In this document: positions 26,330 through 36,759 of the stretch, piece by piece
Layout: each line of letters starts with the position of its first letter
Numbering within the stretch: the stretch's first letter is position 1
Origin: Bryum argenteum
Taxonomy: Eukaryota > Streptophyta > Bryopsida > Bryales > Bryaceae
DNA length: 64,000 bases
Assembly: GCA_037043015.1 (NCBI GenBank)
Contig: CM073322.1
Location: forward strand, 17,743,601 to 17,807,600
Direction: 5' to 3'
Made by a program: the position numbers and the translations under genes
The notes under the pieces: model-generated
What the model saw: only the letters and a program-made list of their open reading frames with translations
Database searches by the model: none
Told to the model about the DNA's origin: nothing

Positions 26330-26815
26330 ACCCGAACTTTCAAAAGAATTCTCCTTAAATTGCCTTTTTCATGTCCTCACAAAGTAAATAATCCCCATCC
26401 CTCAACATCTTTTTAATGTGGGGATTTTGTAGAATTGAGTATGTTCAGTATCCTTCTGGAAAATGGTCAATTTTGTAGAAGATCACGCTTCTTTCATCAG
26501 TGTGAGGACAAGTTTCTAAAACTAGGAAGGGTATGCATGTTGTACCTAAGTACCTAACTTATTACCGCTCGGAAGGTTAGGATAGATTGTGACGGGCCAT
26601 GATATGTCCAGTCGTTGTACATTTCAAAGGCTCGCTTTGGAGGTTCTTCCGGCGGAAAAGAGTTATAGAGCCAATGTTCCAATGTTGTAATAATACCATA
26701 AACGCCTAAAGAAGATATAGCAAATAGATAAAGCATACTTACATTTATATCTAACAACACCATACCATAATCAAAAGTAGGGGAGTTTGCCTTTGAACCA
26801 TACGTTACTATTTTC
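26330..26815. other. No gene recognised
   Basis: End of block X ('tcatgtcctcaca') followed by AT-rich spacer. A 69-codon minus frame at 26554-26763 has no recognisable motif. Confidence 0.45.
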
Positions 26816-26817
26816 CA

Positions 26818-27250
26818 TCAACCTTAATTCTGTTAATTTGGCAATATTCTGGTAAAATGGCACGATTTAAGGTGGAAAAAATGAAAAAAACAACACTCGT
26901 TTTTGTCATTTTTTGACATAATAGAGCAAATTTTTCTGGGCGGCTGCTCAAAACCAGGGATATTTCTGAGCGGCCGCTGAGAAAAAACTGCCCTTCGACA
27001 GAATTTGAAGGTCAAAATTCATCAAATAGTGTGATATTATGGAATTTTTGCTGATATTACAGAAATTTGTTGATATAATGGAAGATGTGGGTGATATTAA
27101 AAAACGTGCCATTTTGCAAGCATAAATCTTTGAGATTTTGAGTTCAAAAATATGCCGGTAAAATGGCACGTTTCAGAAACGCGACCAAATTGGCACAAGC
27201 TTTGGCAATATGGCACAAGGAATTGTGCCATTTTAACGGAATTGAGGTTC
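26818..27250. mobile_element. Candidate inverted-repeat element with GGCAC motifs
   Basis: Left end 'caaccttaattctgttaa' pairs with right end 'ttaacggaattgaggtt'. 'gtaaaatggcacg' recurs inside on the plus strand (26852, 27163) and as its complement near the right end. No target duplication was fixed. Both strands are open over short frames only. Confidence 0.5.
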
Positions 27251-27489
27251 ATCATACAACTCTCCGCCACTAATTTAATGAAGCGCATAAAAAAAGTATA
27301 TATATTGACGCGCTTTACGAGGTACTCATTGAACGAGATTGTAGCAGCATTTCAGTGTATGCTATGATCAACCCATCTTCTCACAAGAGTTGAAGCGTCG
27401 CCACCTTCACCATATTTATTTAAGATCTACACCCTCTATCATCCAATCATGATTGCCGCCATTCCGTATCTCGCTTGGTCGATGTCCCT

Positions 27490-27642
27490 CATGGTTGTCA
27501 TATTGGACAAATCACTATTCATTTCATGTCCTATAGGACAAGTTGCTATTTATCAAATGTACCTTTCTAGTACATGTGATGAATAGTAACTTGTCCTATA
27601 GGACATGAAATGAATAGTGATTTGTCCAATATGACAACCATG
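27490..27642. repeat. Near-perfect foldback hairpin, 73-bp arms
   Basis: Arms 27490-27562 and 27570-27642 are inverted repeats with about 3 mismatches, around a 7-nt loop (CTTTCTA). The outer arm begins CATGGTTGTCATATTGGACA. It could be a small foldback MITE or a young small-RNA hairpin. It has no counterpart in copies A or C. Confidence 0.9.
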
Positions 27643-28182
27643 ATTTCCCTGTTTACTTACTATAGCGGCTAAACATTGTTTGGGTAGGTTTGTGTGAGAC
27701 GAAGAGGGATCGAGGAGATTTTGCATATGAAACTATTCTAGTAGATATATAGTTGAAAGTGTGAAAAAAGGATCATGGTTCAAAACTTATTGTTTCAAAA
27801 AATGATCTTGTATCATAAAAACACGGCTTCATGTTTTACAAAAACAACATATAAACCTCCTTGTACAACATTGCATGCTACTCCTGCATACAATTCATCT
27901 TCAACCAAGATAAGAGTTTGACCATAAAAACAACCCAACAAATTTAACCAAGGGAGACATTGGATAAAGAAAAATATTGCTCTCTGATCAACCCTTTATC
28001 TACAACATTAATTTTGTTAATTGGGGGTTTTTGGGGTTAAAGTCAATACAATACATGAAACATTACTCAATCTTTGTACACAAATGTAACTTTCCAACAA
28101 GTGCCGGAATTGGTTATAAGAGGAAGGTAGGTATATGGCATAAGTAAGACAACAAGTCCTTAGCTACTCACCGATACTTTTA

Positions 28183-28284
28183 CTCCCTATGTCCCAGTAT
28201 AATTGTCTAGTAGGTCCTCTTAAATCTACTTTGGGAGGTATATTTGAGAGAACCTACGAGACAATTATAATGGGACATAGTGAG
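28183..28284. mobile_element. Stowaway-like MITE
   Basis: Ends CTCCCTATGTCCCAGTATAA and TTATAATGGGACATAGTGAG, flanked by TA on both sides. This matches the Stowaway (Tc1/mariner) terminal consensus CTCCCTCCGTCCCA. It is 102 bp and the arms pair almost throughout. Confidence 0.85.
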
Positions 28285-28414
28285 TAAAACCATATTTTAT
28301 ATTTTGGGAGATTACCACTCTCCCACTTAAATGAGAGTTTAGCTCGAGTTAAACTTTACTCACACATTGGGAACTTCTATCAAATATTATTCAACAAAAC
28401 TACGAATCATTGAT

Positions 28415-28560
28415 GATATCAAATGGTTATAACTTACTCAAATTTAGTTCAAATTGGGCATATGAGGTGTTTTTGACATCTACACTTTTTTTAGATGTCA
28501 AAAAAGGCCTCAAATGCTCAATTTGGACAAAATTCGAATAAGTTATAGGCATATGAAATT
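28415..28560. repeat. Imperfect hairpin, possible decayed MITE
   Basis: The arm 'ggttataacttactcaaatt' (28425) pairs with 'ttcgaataagttatagg' near 28534-28550, and 'tttttgacatct' pairs with 'agatgtcaaaaa' at the centre. Mismatches are frequent. Non-coding. Confidence 0.5.
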
Positions 28561-29551
28561 GCCAACGATCAATTGATTTGTCCAAATTTTGGTGAAGTAC
28601 CCTAAGCTATATTGCACATTCTTACCACATTCTCAAATTCTAAGCATTGCAAGGCATCATGCAAGATATATATGTCCTGGTAGACACTCTGTTTGTTACA
28701 ATCACTATGCTCATGCGAAGGCAGTTCTCTTGGTGCTCTTTTCGGCATGCAATGGAGTTCTAATTCTGTTGACTGTGGTGAGACTCTTGTAGCATGGTAT
28801 CTTTGCTTGAAGGTAAGGCGAAGTCCATCTTTCAACTCACAATGGAATAACGGATCTATAAGGTGGACTACAAACATGAAATCTAATCATGTATACCAGA
28901 AATTGTTTACGGAAGGGCTCCATGGTAATCTGTGTACCAGAATATTCTCTGGACTTTAGATTCCAACCATGTGTTTTAACCGCAAGGTACGTTCTGTACT
29001 TGTGAACATTAATACTGTGAACATCGCAAAGTAGTGAACTGAAAGCTGATCAAGGAAGCTAAGAACACAAAAGAAGTTACTCTTTTTGTACATAATCACT
29101 CACTCTCTCCAGGGCATGAGTAAATGAATAATTCCCTATACTCTCGAAGCAATGAAAAATTGAATACGGCCAGTTTGAAGTTTAAGTTTTATTTCAGCAA
29201 TCCGACATGGAAAAAGGTAGTACTAGGACGAAGAACAGAGTGATCGAGTGTCTGGTAACTCGAAACGGATGCTCCCTACGAAACAAAAAAAATTGGCCAT
29301 TGAGATCTCAACGTGACCATCTCAAAAGGCTAGAACCGGTCGAGACTCCTCACAGATGGGGATGAATCAGACCTTGCATAACTAATCGAACTAAACTATC
29401 AAAGTATGCGACATGGATCATACTTTTGAGTATTATTTTTCAGCACACGAGTTGCCGTATCAAAATGTGTCAAAATCTTTGTAGAGCATATCAATAGTCT
29501 GCTACACACAACGAAAGTCGAATAGAGTGGTGGGTGGGTGGCTGGCTTGAA

Positions 29552-30919
29552 TCAGAACAACAATCGCAGCTGCTGGTTCTGGAAGTGCTGCTGCTGCTTT
29601 GGGTTCTGCGGCTTCTGCCACAAGTCGGACAATTTCTTGACTCTTCGCACTCGCTTGAGAACATTCTCTGCCTTCACGTTGCCGTATACGATCACCTTGC
29701 GATTCCACTGATCGCAAAGGACACTCTCCACACCTGGAAAACAGAAAACTCCTTACCTCAGCTTCCATACCACATCATAAAAAATGAACTCTCGTGCAGA
29801 AAGAATGGATTCAGCACTGTCTGGATAACTAGTGTTTGAAAGGCTATCCAACAAGTCGTGGATTTGCACCGGTTATCAGTGCTTACCGTCCATTTTTTCC
29901 AAGCAGGCCCTCACTTTGCGCTCACAGTTGTCGCAGCAAATTGGGACCTGAAGCTCCACGGCCTTGGACTGGCTGCTGAACTGCTGCAATCAGAACGGAC
30001 TGGTGTTAGAGCTCCGAAAAAAGGGAAGATTCAGAACGAGAGAGAAGAAAGTATGTTGGAAGTTGAGGTTGGCGTACCATATGTTTGGGCTGCGAGTTTC
30101 CGTAAGTTGGAGCTTGGTAATTGGAAACATAGGTGCCGTGCTGGTTCATGCAAGTACTCTTGGAGCTTCCTTTCTTGCTGTGACTGTTGTAACTGTCGAC
30201 ATCGTCGGAACTGGAACTGTCGCTCTGGAAGTCGCTCTGAAAGTCGTTCTGGAAGCCGAGCAACTTCGAGATTCTGCTTCGGGGACCACGAGAATGTTTG
30301 CTCCGGCTGGAGTGCGTCCCGTGGGTGCCATGGCTTCCTTGAGAAAAGGATTTTTTGGAGCTAACGATCAACGACTGAGAAGAAGAGTTGTTCTTCGGCC
30401 CTCGGGAATTGGACTCAAACCCATCATAGCTATGGCTGTCCAGCTTATGACCAAGCTTCTTGACAATCTCTGCATTATTGCGATAGTCATCATCGACGTC
30501 GGAATCAGAACTAGAGTCGTCATTATTGTATCGCTTCGCGTTGCCGTTCTGGTTACTGTTGCTGTGAGCGTTGCTGTTGCCGTTGCCGTAAGTGTTGCTG
30601 TTGCCGTGAATGTTGTTGTTGTTGTCGATCTGCTTGTTGTCAAAAACCGCCGGAACAGGTGCCATTCTCTGATCCATCCAGTAAGGGACGGACTCGTTTC
30701 CGTAAAATAGCTGCAGACACTCAAATTATTCCATCTCTATCAGTGCTTGTCCCTTGCCTCCGATCATGCAAATTACCGCTTCCAACAATCCCATGTCATG
30801 CAGTCGCCATACATAACATAATCATCAATCACATAGCTAACCTCTTCCATGGCCATCAGTTCAGTGTGGGCGTTCTGGCCGTAGAACGGCCGAGGGTCGT
30901 AGAAGTAATGTCCTGCCAT
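29552..30919 (-). CDS. Heavy-metal-associated (HMA) domain protein, short paralog (HPP-type)
   Basis: Four exons: 30842-30919, 30078-30710, 29887-29983 and 29552-29733. All are GT-AG and in phase, giving a 990-nt CDS (329 aa). Exons 1 and 3 have exactly the lengths of the long paralog. Exon 2 is 211 codons instead of 445, because roughly residues 50-285 of the long protein are missing in frame. The HMA segment keeps C254-D-N-C257 (CCDNCERKV) and GVESVLCDQWNRKV. The Asn/Ser-rich linker and its acidic Asp/Ser run remain. The tail ends LRLLF, again without CaaX. Full preservation of frame and splice sites in both copies argues that both are working genes. The role in metal binding is from family knowledge only. 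Confidence 0.87.
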
Positions 30920-31334
30920 GAGATCGGAAGGCTCGAAGTGTTCCGTTTCGACCGACTCACAAATCAGACCAGATCGAAGGCTAACTTGAGTAAATCAAAG
31001 AATCCCTGCAGTGCAGTTCAATTGCACGCTGGATCTCAACTGAATAAAACTCACTACCTAGCTAGCTGAAGACTGATCGACCCGGCCGTGGACCAGCAAC
31101 TGCAACAGATCGATCAACACCACCACCAGTAGCTCAGACAGAAGAATGTTGTTTAGATCAATAGACTTGGATGGTAGTTGCAACGAAAACGAGTCTGATC
31201 ACTCTCTCGATCTCACTCTCAGGAGAACTGGCCTGAACTGGCGAGAACTGGCCTGGTAGATGCGGCTGCAGCGAAGGTGGTAGCTTGTTGCGAGCGGTGG
31301 TGTGAGTATGAAGTGACGGAGGGGGCGGGATCAC

Positions 31335-31345
31335 TTCTATACAGG
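31335..31345 (-). promoter_or_regulatory. Altered TATA site of the short HMA-protein gene
   Basis: At the position corresponding to the TATATA core of the long paralog, the minus strand here reads CCTGTATAGAAG, one substitution from it. Flanking sequence is otherwise nearly identical, so promoter strength may differ between copies. Confidence 0.45.
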
Positions 31346-32215
31346 CTCTCAGGGCATGGTGGCCGGGTCCCACTCCCACAGCCGGAGGGTGTGGCAGTGG
31401 CCGGGAGTCAGTGTAGATGTGCACTTGATCGGAGGAGGTTCTTCTTCAAGGATCTCCCTGCTTGTTGGCATGGTCACTGTGAGTCGGCTCACTGTTGGAG
31501 TTGCAGTGCTCCTGTGTGCCTGTCTACTCCCTCCCGGATTTCCAGTGTTGGAGTTGCAGACTTGCAGTGCTACTGCCTGTCGGCCTGACTCCTCCCTGTT
31601 TGCCTGACTCCTCCCTCCCCGCTTTCCACTCGCCTCTGGATTGGGCTAAGTTATGGTACTTTCGTACATTGCTGCCTGCTGCCCCTGAAGAATGTTTTAT
31701 TCCAATCCATCTTAACTAAGGCCATGGTAATTTTTTCTCTTCTTCCTCATAGTAATTCTCTCCTTTGGTAATTGGTATCTGGACCTTTATGTGCATGCAT
31801 GTTATTCTATTTCAGAGTTCAGAAAATGCATCAGCCTCGAAAATTTACAACCCTCCATTCGATTAGTTTCGAAACTACATATTCGAGAGACAAAGCTCAG
31901 TTTGTGGGATTTTACACCTTTCATTTGTCTCAAAGACCGCCATTTTGAGTCCAAAAAGTAAAAAAAGTCTTATAAATTTCAACCGTGCTAGTAATTAACT
32001 TGGAATTCATTATTTTGTATGAAAATGCAAGTGTTGAAACTCTTGGGTCATTGACTGCATAGAATTGCAAGATTTATGTCAGTGAAGTTTAAGAATCATT
32101 CATTTTTGCTCATGAGGAATTTGAATCCACACAAGTTTTAAGTAATTTCAGATTAGAAACATCATTGCTAATTTACTCTCAAAATTAATTCGAGAACTAA
32201 AGTTGTTTGTCAATA

Positions 32216-32217
<2 letters not shown>

Positions 32218-32257
<40 letters not shown>
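32218..32257. repeat. Poly-T tract, 40 nt
   Basis: An uninterrupted T run at the right edge of block HPP copy B. On the minus strand it would be the poly-A tail of a retroposon, but no recognisable body or target duplication was found. Confidence 0.95.
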
Positions 32258-32259
<2 letters not shown>

Positions 32260-32261
<2 letters not shown>

Positions 32262-33180
32262 AGTTTGTATGGAGAAATAGAGTAGAACAACCTTGGAAGC
32301 TGTGGAACAAAAATAAGAAATACAGGAGACAAACCTATACAAATACTGAAAGAATAATTGCAAAGTATAAAGAAGATACCCCATTGAGAAGTAGGGAAAT
32401 GCTTGAGAGCTTTCGAGAATACCTTTTTGATATTGTTTTATTATTGCGCACGCATAGAAGAGAAATATGGCAAAGTAGACTAGATTTCTATTCATATAGT
32501 TGCAAAAAAAGAAAATAACGGTTTCAAACCCCGGGAATGCATAGAGGTAGTACATCGCAATTTTAACGTCATTACTTTCATTCTTACTCATTAGTGTGAT
32601 TTTGACAAATCATGATAATGAGAATATGAAGGGTCGTTTGGCAACCCTACAATAATATTGTGATATTTACACGACCTCCATTTTCACTCATTTTATTAAT
32701 TCCACATATCACGTTTATGAGATTCCATAAGGTTCTTTGGCAACCCAATTACACGACCTTCAATATCACAAATTTTTATTAGAAGCTTTCAATAATTTCC
32801 AATATTTTTTAGTAACGCCTTTTAGAAATTTAAGGTACAATTCCAATAATTTAAATAACTTCAATTACATTTTCAGTAAATACAAAGGGTGAAGGGTAGA
32901 GAAGGGCAAACAATGAGAGACAAGGGATGAAGATTTGAGGTCAAACCTCTATTTTCAATTCCTGTGTAATAATATGAAGTTTAAAATATCACAATTTTCA
33001 AATTTCAATGTGTCAATAATGATGGGTTGTCAAACGGATGGATAGTAGTGAAAATTGCAATTTTGGAATATATCAATTTTCCATGAAATTTCATGATTCT
33101 TTGGACTATCAAATTATATTTATCATGAAAATGAAGGGTTCCCAAACGGATGGTCATTCATAGATATTGTACTATTGCTA
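32260..33180. other. No gene recognised
   Basis: AT-rich spacer between block HPP and the purine-repeat copy. The 103-codon plus frame starting in the poly-T has no recognisable motif. From 32620 to 33150 there are loose repeats of 'tttggcaaccc' and 'gggttgccaaacgg' type. Confidence 0.45.
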
Positions 33181-33369
33181 ACAAGTCCTTATCTATGTCC
33201 TCCGGACATGGACGTTAAAAAGGTCGAATCTAAATTTATAAAACATGTAAAGAATCCAGATCTAGGTATAGGAAAAAATACGAAGTTGGAGGTTTTTGGT
33301 GATTTTGAAATTATGGGATATGCAATCAATATGCAAGATCCCTGCTTCTCGATTGTCCATGTTTAAAAT

Positions 33370-33930
33370 TTATAGCATGTCCTCCGTTCTTGTCTTTTTG
33401 GTCTCCCATGCCTTATAAGATTTGTGGCATGTTCTTCATTCCATCGTTCCATTGTTACCACTACCCCCTCTTCTATTATGGTTTCTCATTCTCCATTTAT
33501 TCTTATTGGTTCCCTACCTCTAAACTCCCATCTATGTCTTCCATCTTTACTTCTCAGTTTCACATCCTCCAACTTCATTTATTGTTTTCTATCATTCGTT
33601 CCCGGTTCCTATCATTCATTTCTAGTTCCCATCAGTATTTCCTAGTTCTCATTATTTGTTTTTGGTCCCCCTCCTCCGTTCATAGTTCCTATTCTTTATT
33701 CATGATTCCTAATTCCCCAACAATGTTCCCTTGATCTTTGGTTCATTGTCTCCCTCTATGCTCCCATTTCCATTTCCGACATTCCTTGTCCCTTTAACTC
33801 CTTGTTATATTATAGGGATCTAAAACTCTTAATAAGAATCAAATATCACTTATGGCAACCCTTCAAAATCATTAAACTCTTCATACCATGTATACATGAC
33901 CAAATGATGATGGTGACCATGACCATGCAT
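33370..33930 (-). repeat. Purine-rich repeat family, copy 5 (minus orientation)
   Basis: The plus strand is C/T-rich ('cctctaaactcccatc', 'cccatcagtatttcctagttctc'). It ends with 'actcttaataagaatcaaatatcac' and 'ccatgtatacatgacc', the complement of the start of copy 4. The 114-codon frame over it reflects the skew. Confidence 0.68.
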
Positions 33931-33999
33931 GTATGGTGAATCACCAAAGACATACAGACAAATCGCAAATCGTGTTATTTTATCTATAGAGATATGATG

Positions 34000-36758
34000 A
34001 TTTTGAGTGACATCATGATATTGGGGTGGTTTCCAAACGTGCCCTTGATTTTGAATTAACCCAAGCATTTTTGTCCTCGCTTTCTCAACCACTTTATGCA
34101 AATAACTTAATTTGATGATGAAAGTGTAGTAACCCTAATTACTCTAAATTTGAAGTTTAGAATCTGAATATAGAACTAAGTAAGCATTGGAGTCTTATTC
34201 TAGGAGATACATAGGTTAAAAGGTTAACAAACAAACTTGAGTTTCAAAAATGAGCTTTTTCTCCTTTGACATTTCAACCTTTACAATCTCCTAAATTTCA
34301 ACTCCAATGATTTGAGATTTGAGTTTGATTTGAGATTTGAGTTTGATACGATTGGAGATTTTAAAGATTATAATCACTTGTTAGTAGGCATACTATTGTT
34401 CCATTCATCAATGGAGTTGACTAGCCTCTAAAAGGCCAAGAAAGCCAAAATGGCTTATTGTGGTTCTACTACAAATAAAATCTCAGCCACCATTGACCAT
34501 TATTTACAATCTCACGATCGAATTGAATTTCAACATGAACAGAAAAAAATTCTCATATGGTGAAACCACCTAAAGGCGGGCACCCAAGATTCTTTCCTTT
34601 ATAAAGATATGACCTCCCTTGCATGTACCTCATGCAAACATAACTAGGGTTTCAACCCTTAGGCAACTGTTACTTATAATTGTAATTAATTATGTATTTT
34701 TTTTTAAAACCCAAAAAAATAGGAAAAGTTAGTCATTTCCTATTCCTCATTCCTAAAAAGTAATAACCCACTCATTTCTCTTTCCAAGTATATAAATTCA
34801 ATCAAATTTCCGTAAGTGCACGACAATAGGTGAATTTACCATAGTCGTTGTCAATTTGACAATAGATGCCTAGATGGCTTGGGTCCAAAAGTTTGAATAA
34901 AGAAATTTCAAGAATTTAGTTAACTATGGATCTTTAAACTATTCCATGGAGAGACGAAGATAAAGTCCCAAAAAGAGCATTCAAAGACCATGATGAGGTC
35001 TGCAAATCCAAACGTGGCAAAAGGAAAGCAATATCTCATCATAAGGTAGGAGTGGCTAAAACCGTTCAGCCCCAAAAACCGTCTGAATTTCAGCTTTGCA
35101 TACTTGGAATAGTGGTGTAAAATTTTAATTATATTTCGATAGTCTGCAAAGCTAGTGCAAATCCATCCCCAAAAAGACATTTTTTGAGTAATCCTATAAT
35201 TTCCTATGAATATTTGAACCCTACTGTGCGGTTTTTGGGGCTGGGCAGTTTTAGCCACTCCTACCTTATGACATGCCTGCACTTTCATCAAGGTATGTGC
35301 AGGGAAAGGAGGTGTCCACCCTCGTCGGAGTCGTTGGCCAATAGGAGGGGTGAATAGAGTCGTGTGGAAGGCACACTTATTAGGAAGAAAAAAGCAAGGC
35401 AGTATATGCATCCATCCACCATCCATGCTTTCTACGCCCAACACATAGCCATGAAGAAAATAAAACTGCAAAACTACCCATCAACAAATCCCAAATCAAG
35501 ATTCATGGGCTGGGACCTACAGTTCATTTTTATCACAAAACACTCCCCTCCCTTCAAAGATTACATGATTGTAAACATTGAAAATCATTTTGGTTTCTCC
35601 AATGAGCTTTTTAGGCCTCTCTTTCGAGACAATTGTTTTTCTTTTCCTGTCCTATCCTTGTTTTTATAGAAATGGATTAATTTCTTCTACACAACTCCCC
35701 ATAGCCCTTCAAATATTCATGAATGTGATTTTATTGACCCATATTCTGTCACTTGCCTTGGTGGAATAATGCACTCGCTTTGACAAGTCTTACTACTTGC
35801 CAGTTTTACACCGTCTTTCATGTTGCATAGCATGATGTTTGAATCTTCAATCCGTAGCTATTATGCATGGGTTGTAGCCTCGTCATGAACTCACCCAATC
35901 AGTGGGTCGAGTTTACTTCTACCTTTTCTAAGTTATGGTGCTTACTGACGGCGCACAAATTTTAGCATGGAAAATTTGTATTGAAGCTTGTGTACAACTG
36001 TACATGGGCAAGTTCCATACACAAGCAATTTGTGTACATGGGCAAGGTTAGTAACTTAGAACATGTTCGAATGAGAATTTTTGGACCCTCCTTGAGTTTT
36101 GTTATGAAGTCACGCCCATGGTAATTTACATCATCATGCAATTCATTGAAAAACATTTCTTTTTCTTACACGAGGTTTTTTTGATAAAAATATATTTCAT
36201 ATCTTTTTAGACATTCTTCATGGGCGAATCAACAACATTTGCTACACATTCTCGTTCTCCTTCCAAAAAGAATTTCAAACTAAGAAGGCTTTTCTTTAAA
36301 TGATGTGTCATTCTTTGAGAATCTATGACCACCTGCTAAAGGTTGGGAGACTTTTTTCCACCTACAAGACAAAATGGGGGTCTCGGGTAGAAAGAAATAA
36401 ACCATATCCCAAAAAGTGCATTCTTTTTAATTTCCTTGAATATTGTACTTGAGTGTGCACAGAACTAATCAATATGGATAATGTGACTTATATTCTTCAA
36501 CATAAGGACATTGTAGGAAGGGCTAACCACTTTTGTGCAAGGATCATGTCAGCATGCATGCATATATGACATTGTCTTGTACGTCATTCCATTCAAAAAT
36601 GATTGGCATGCGAGGACCCCTTGTTTTCCTTTATTTCCTTTATCTTGACAGGACCATTGATGGGAGCCTGCCAGCGCCACCCCCCTCCACCCCAGGACCC
36701 TTCCCCTCCCCTCCCTTCTCCATCGGACAGAAATCTACAATGACACTTGACCCACCCT
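34000..36758. repeat. Segmental-duplication block Y, copy B
   Basis: Same order as 8100-13300 but about half as long. It joins block Z directly at 36758-36762. It carries a TA-flanked MITE (35044-35266) that copy A lacks. No gene is supported. Confidence 0.78.
35044..35266. mobile_element. TA-flanked MITE with AGGTAG ends, copy 1
   Basis: Terminal inverted repeats of about 37 bp: AGGTAGGAGTGGCTAAAACC at the left, its complement at the right. The empty site in copy A (about 9160, 'catcatatgacattcctgc') shows that only TA was duplicated. It is 223 bp and non-coding. A relative with the same AGGTAG ends lies at 43403-43696. Confidence 0.88.
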
Positions 36759-36759
36759 T

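Larger units (their letters stand above)
24260..26330. repeat. Segmental-duplication block X, copy B
   Basis: Starts at 'gattttgggcaaacaaac', which also opens copy C at about 45935, and follows block Z of copy A within 260 bp. It includes the TTAA MITE 25681-25933, absent from copies A and C. A 149-codon frame (24255-24704) is broken in the other copies. Confidence 0.8.
28603..32130. repeat. Segmental-duplication block HPP, copy B
   Basis: Same orientation and order as 2040-6930, shorter mainly through loss of about 600 bp before the gene and a 0.7 kb in-frame loss in exon 2. It contains the second HMA-protein gene. Confidence 0.85.
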
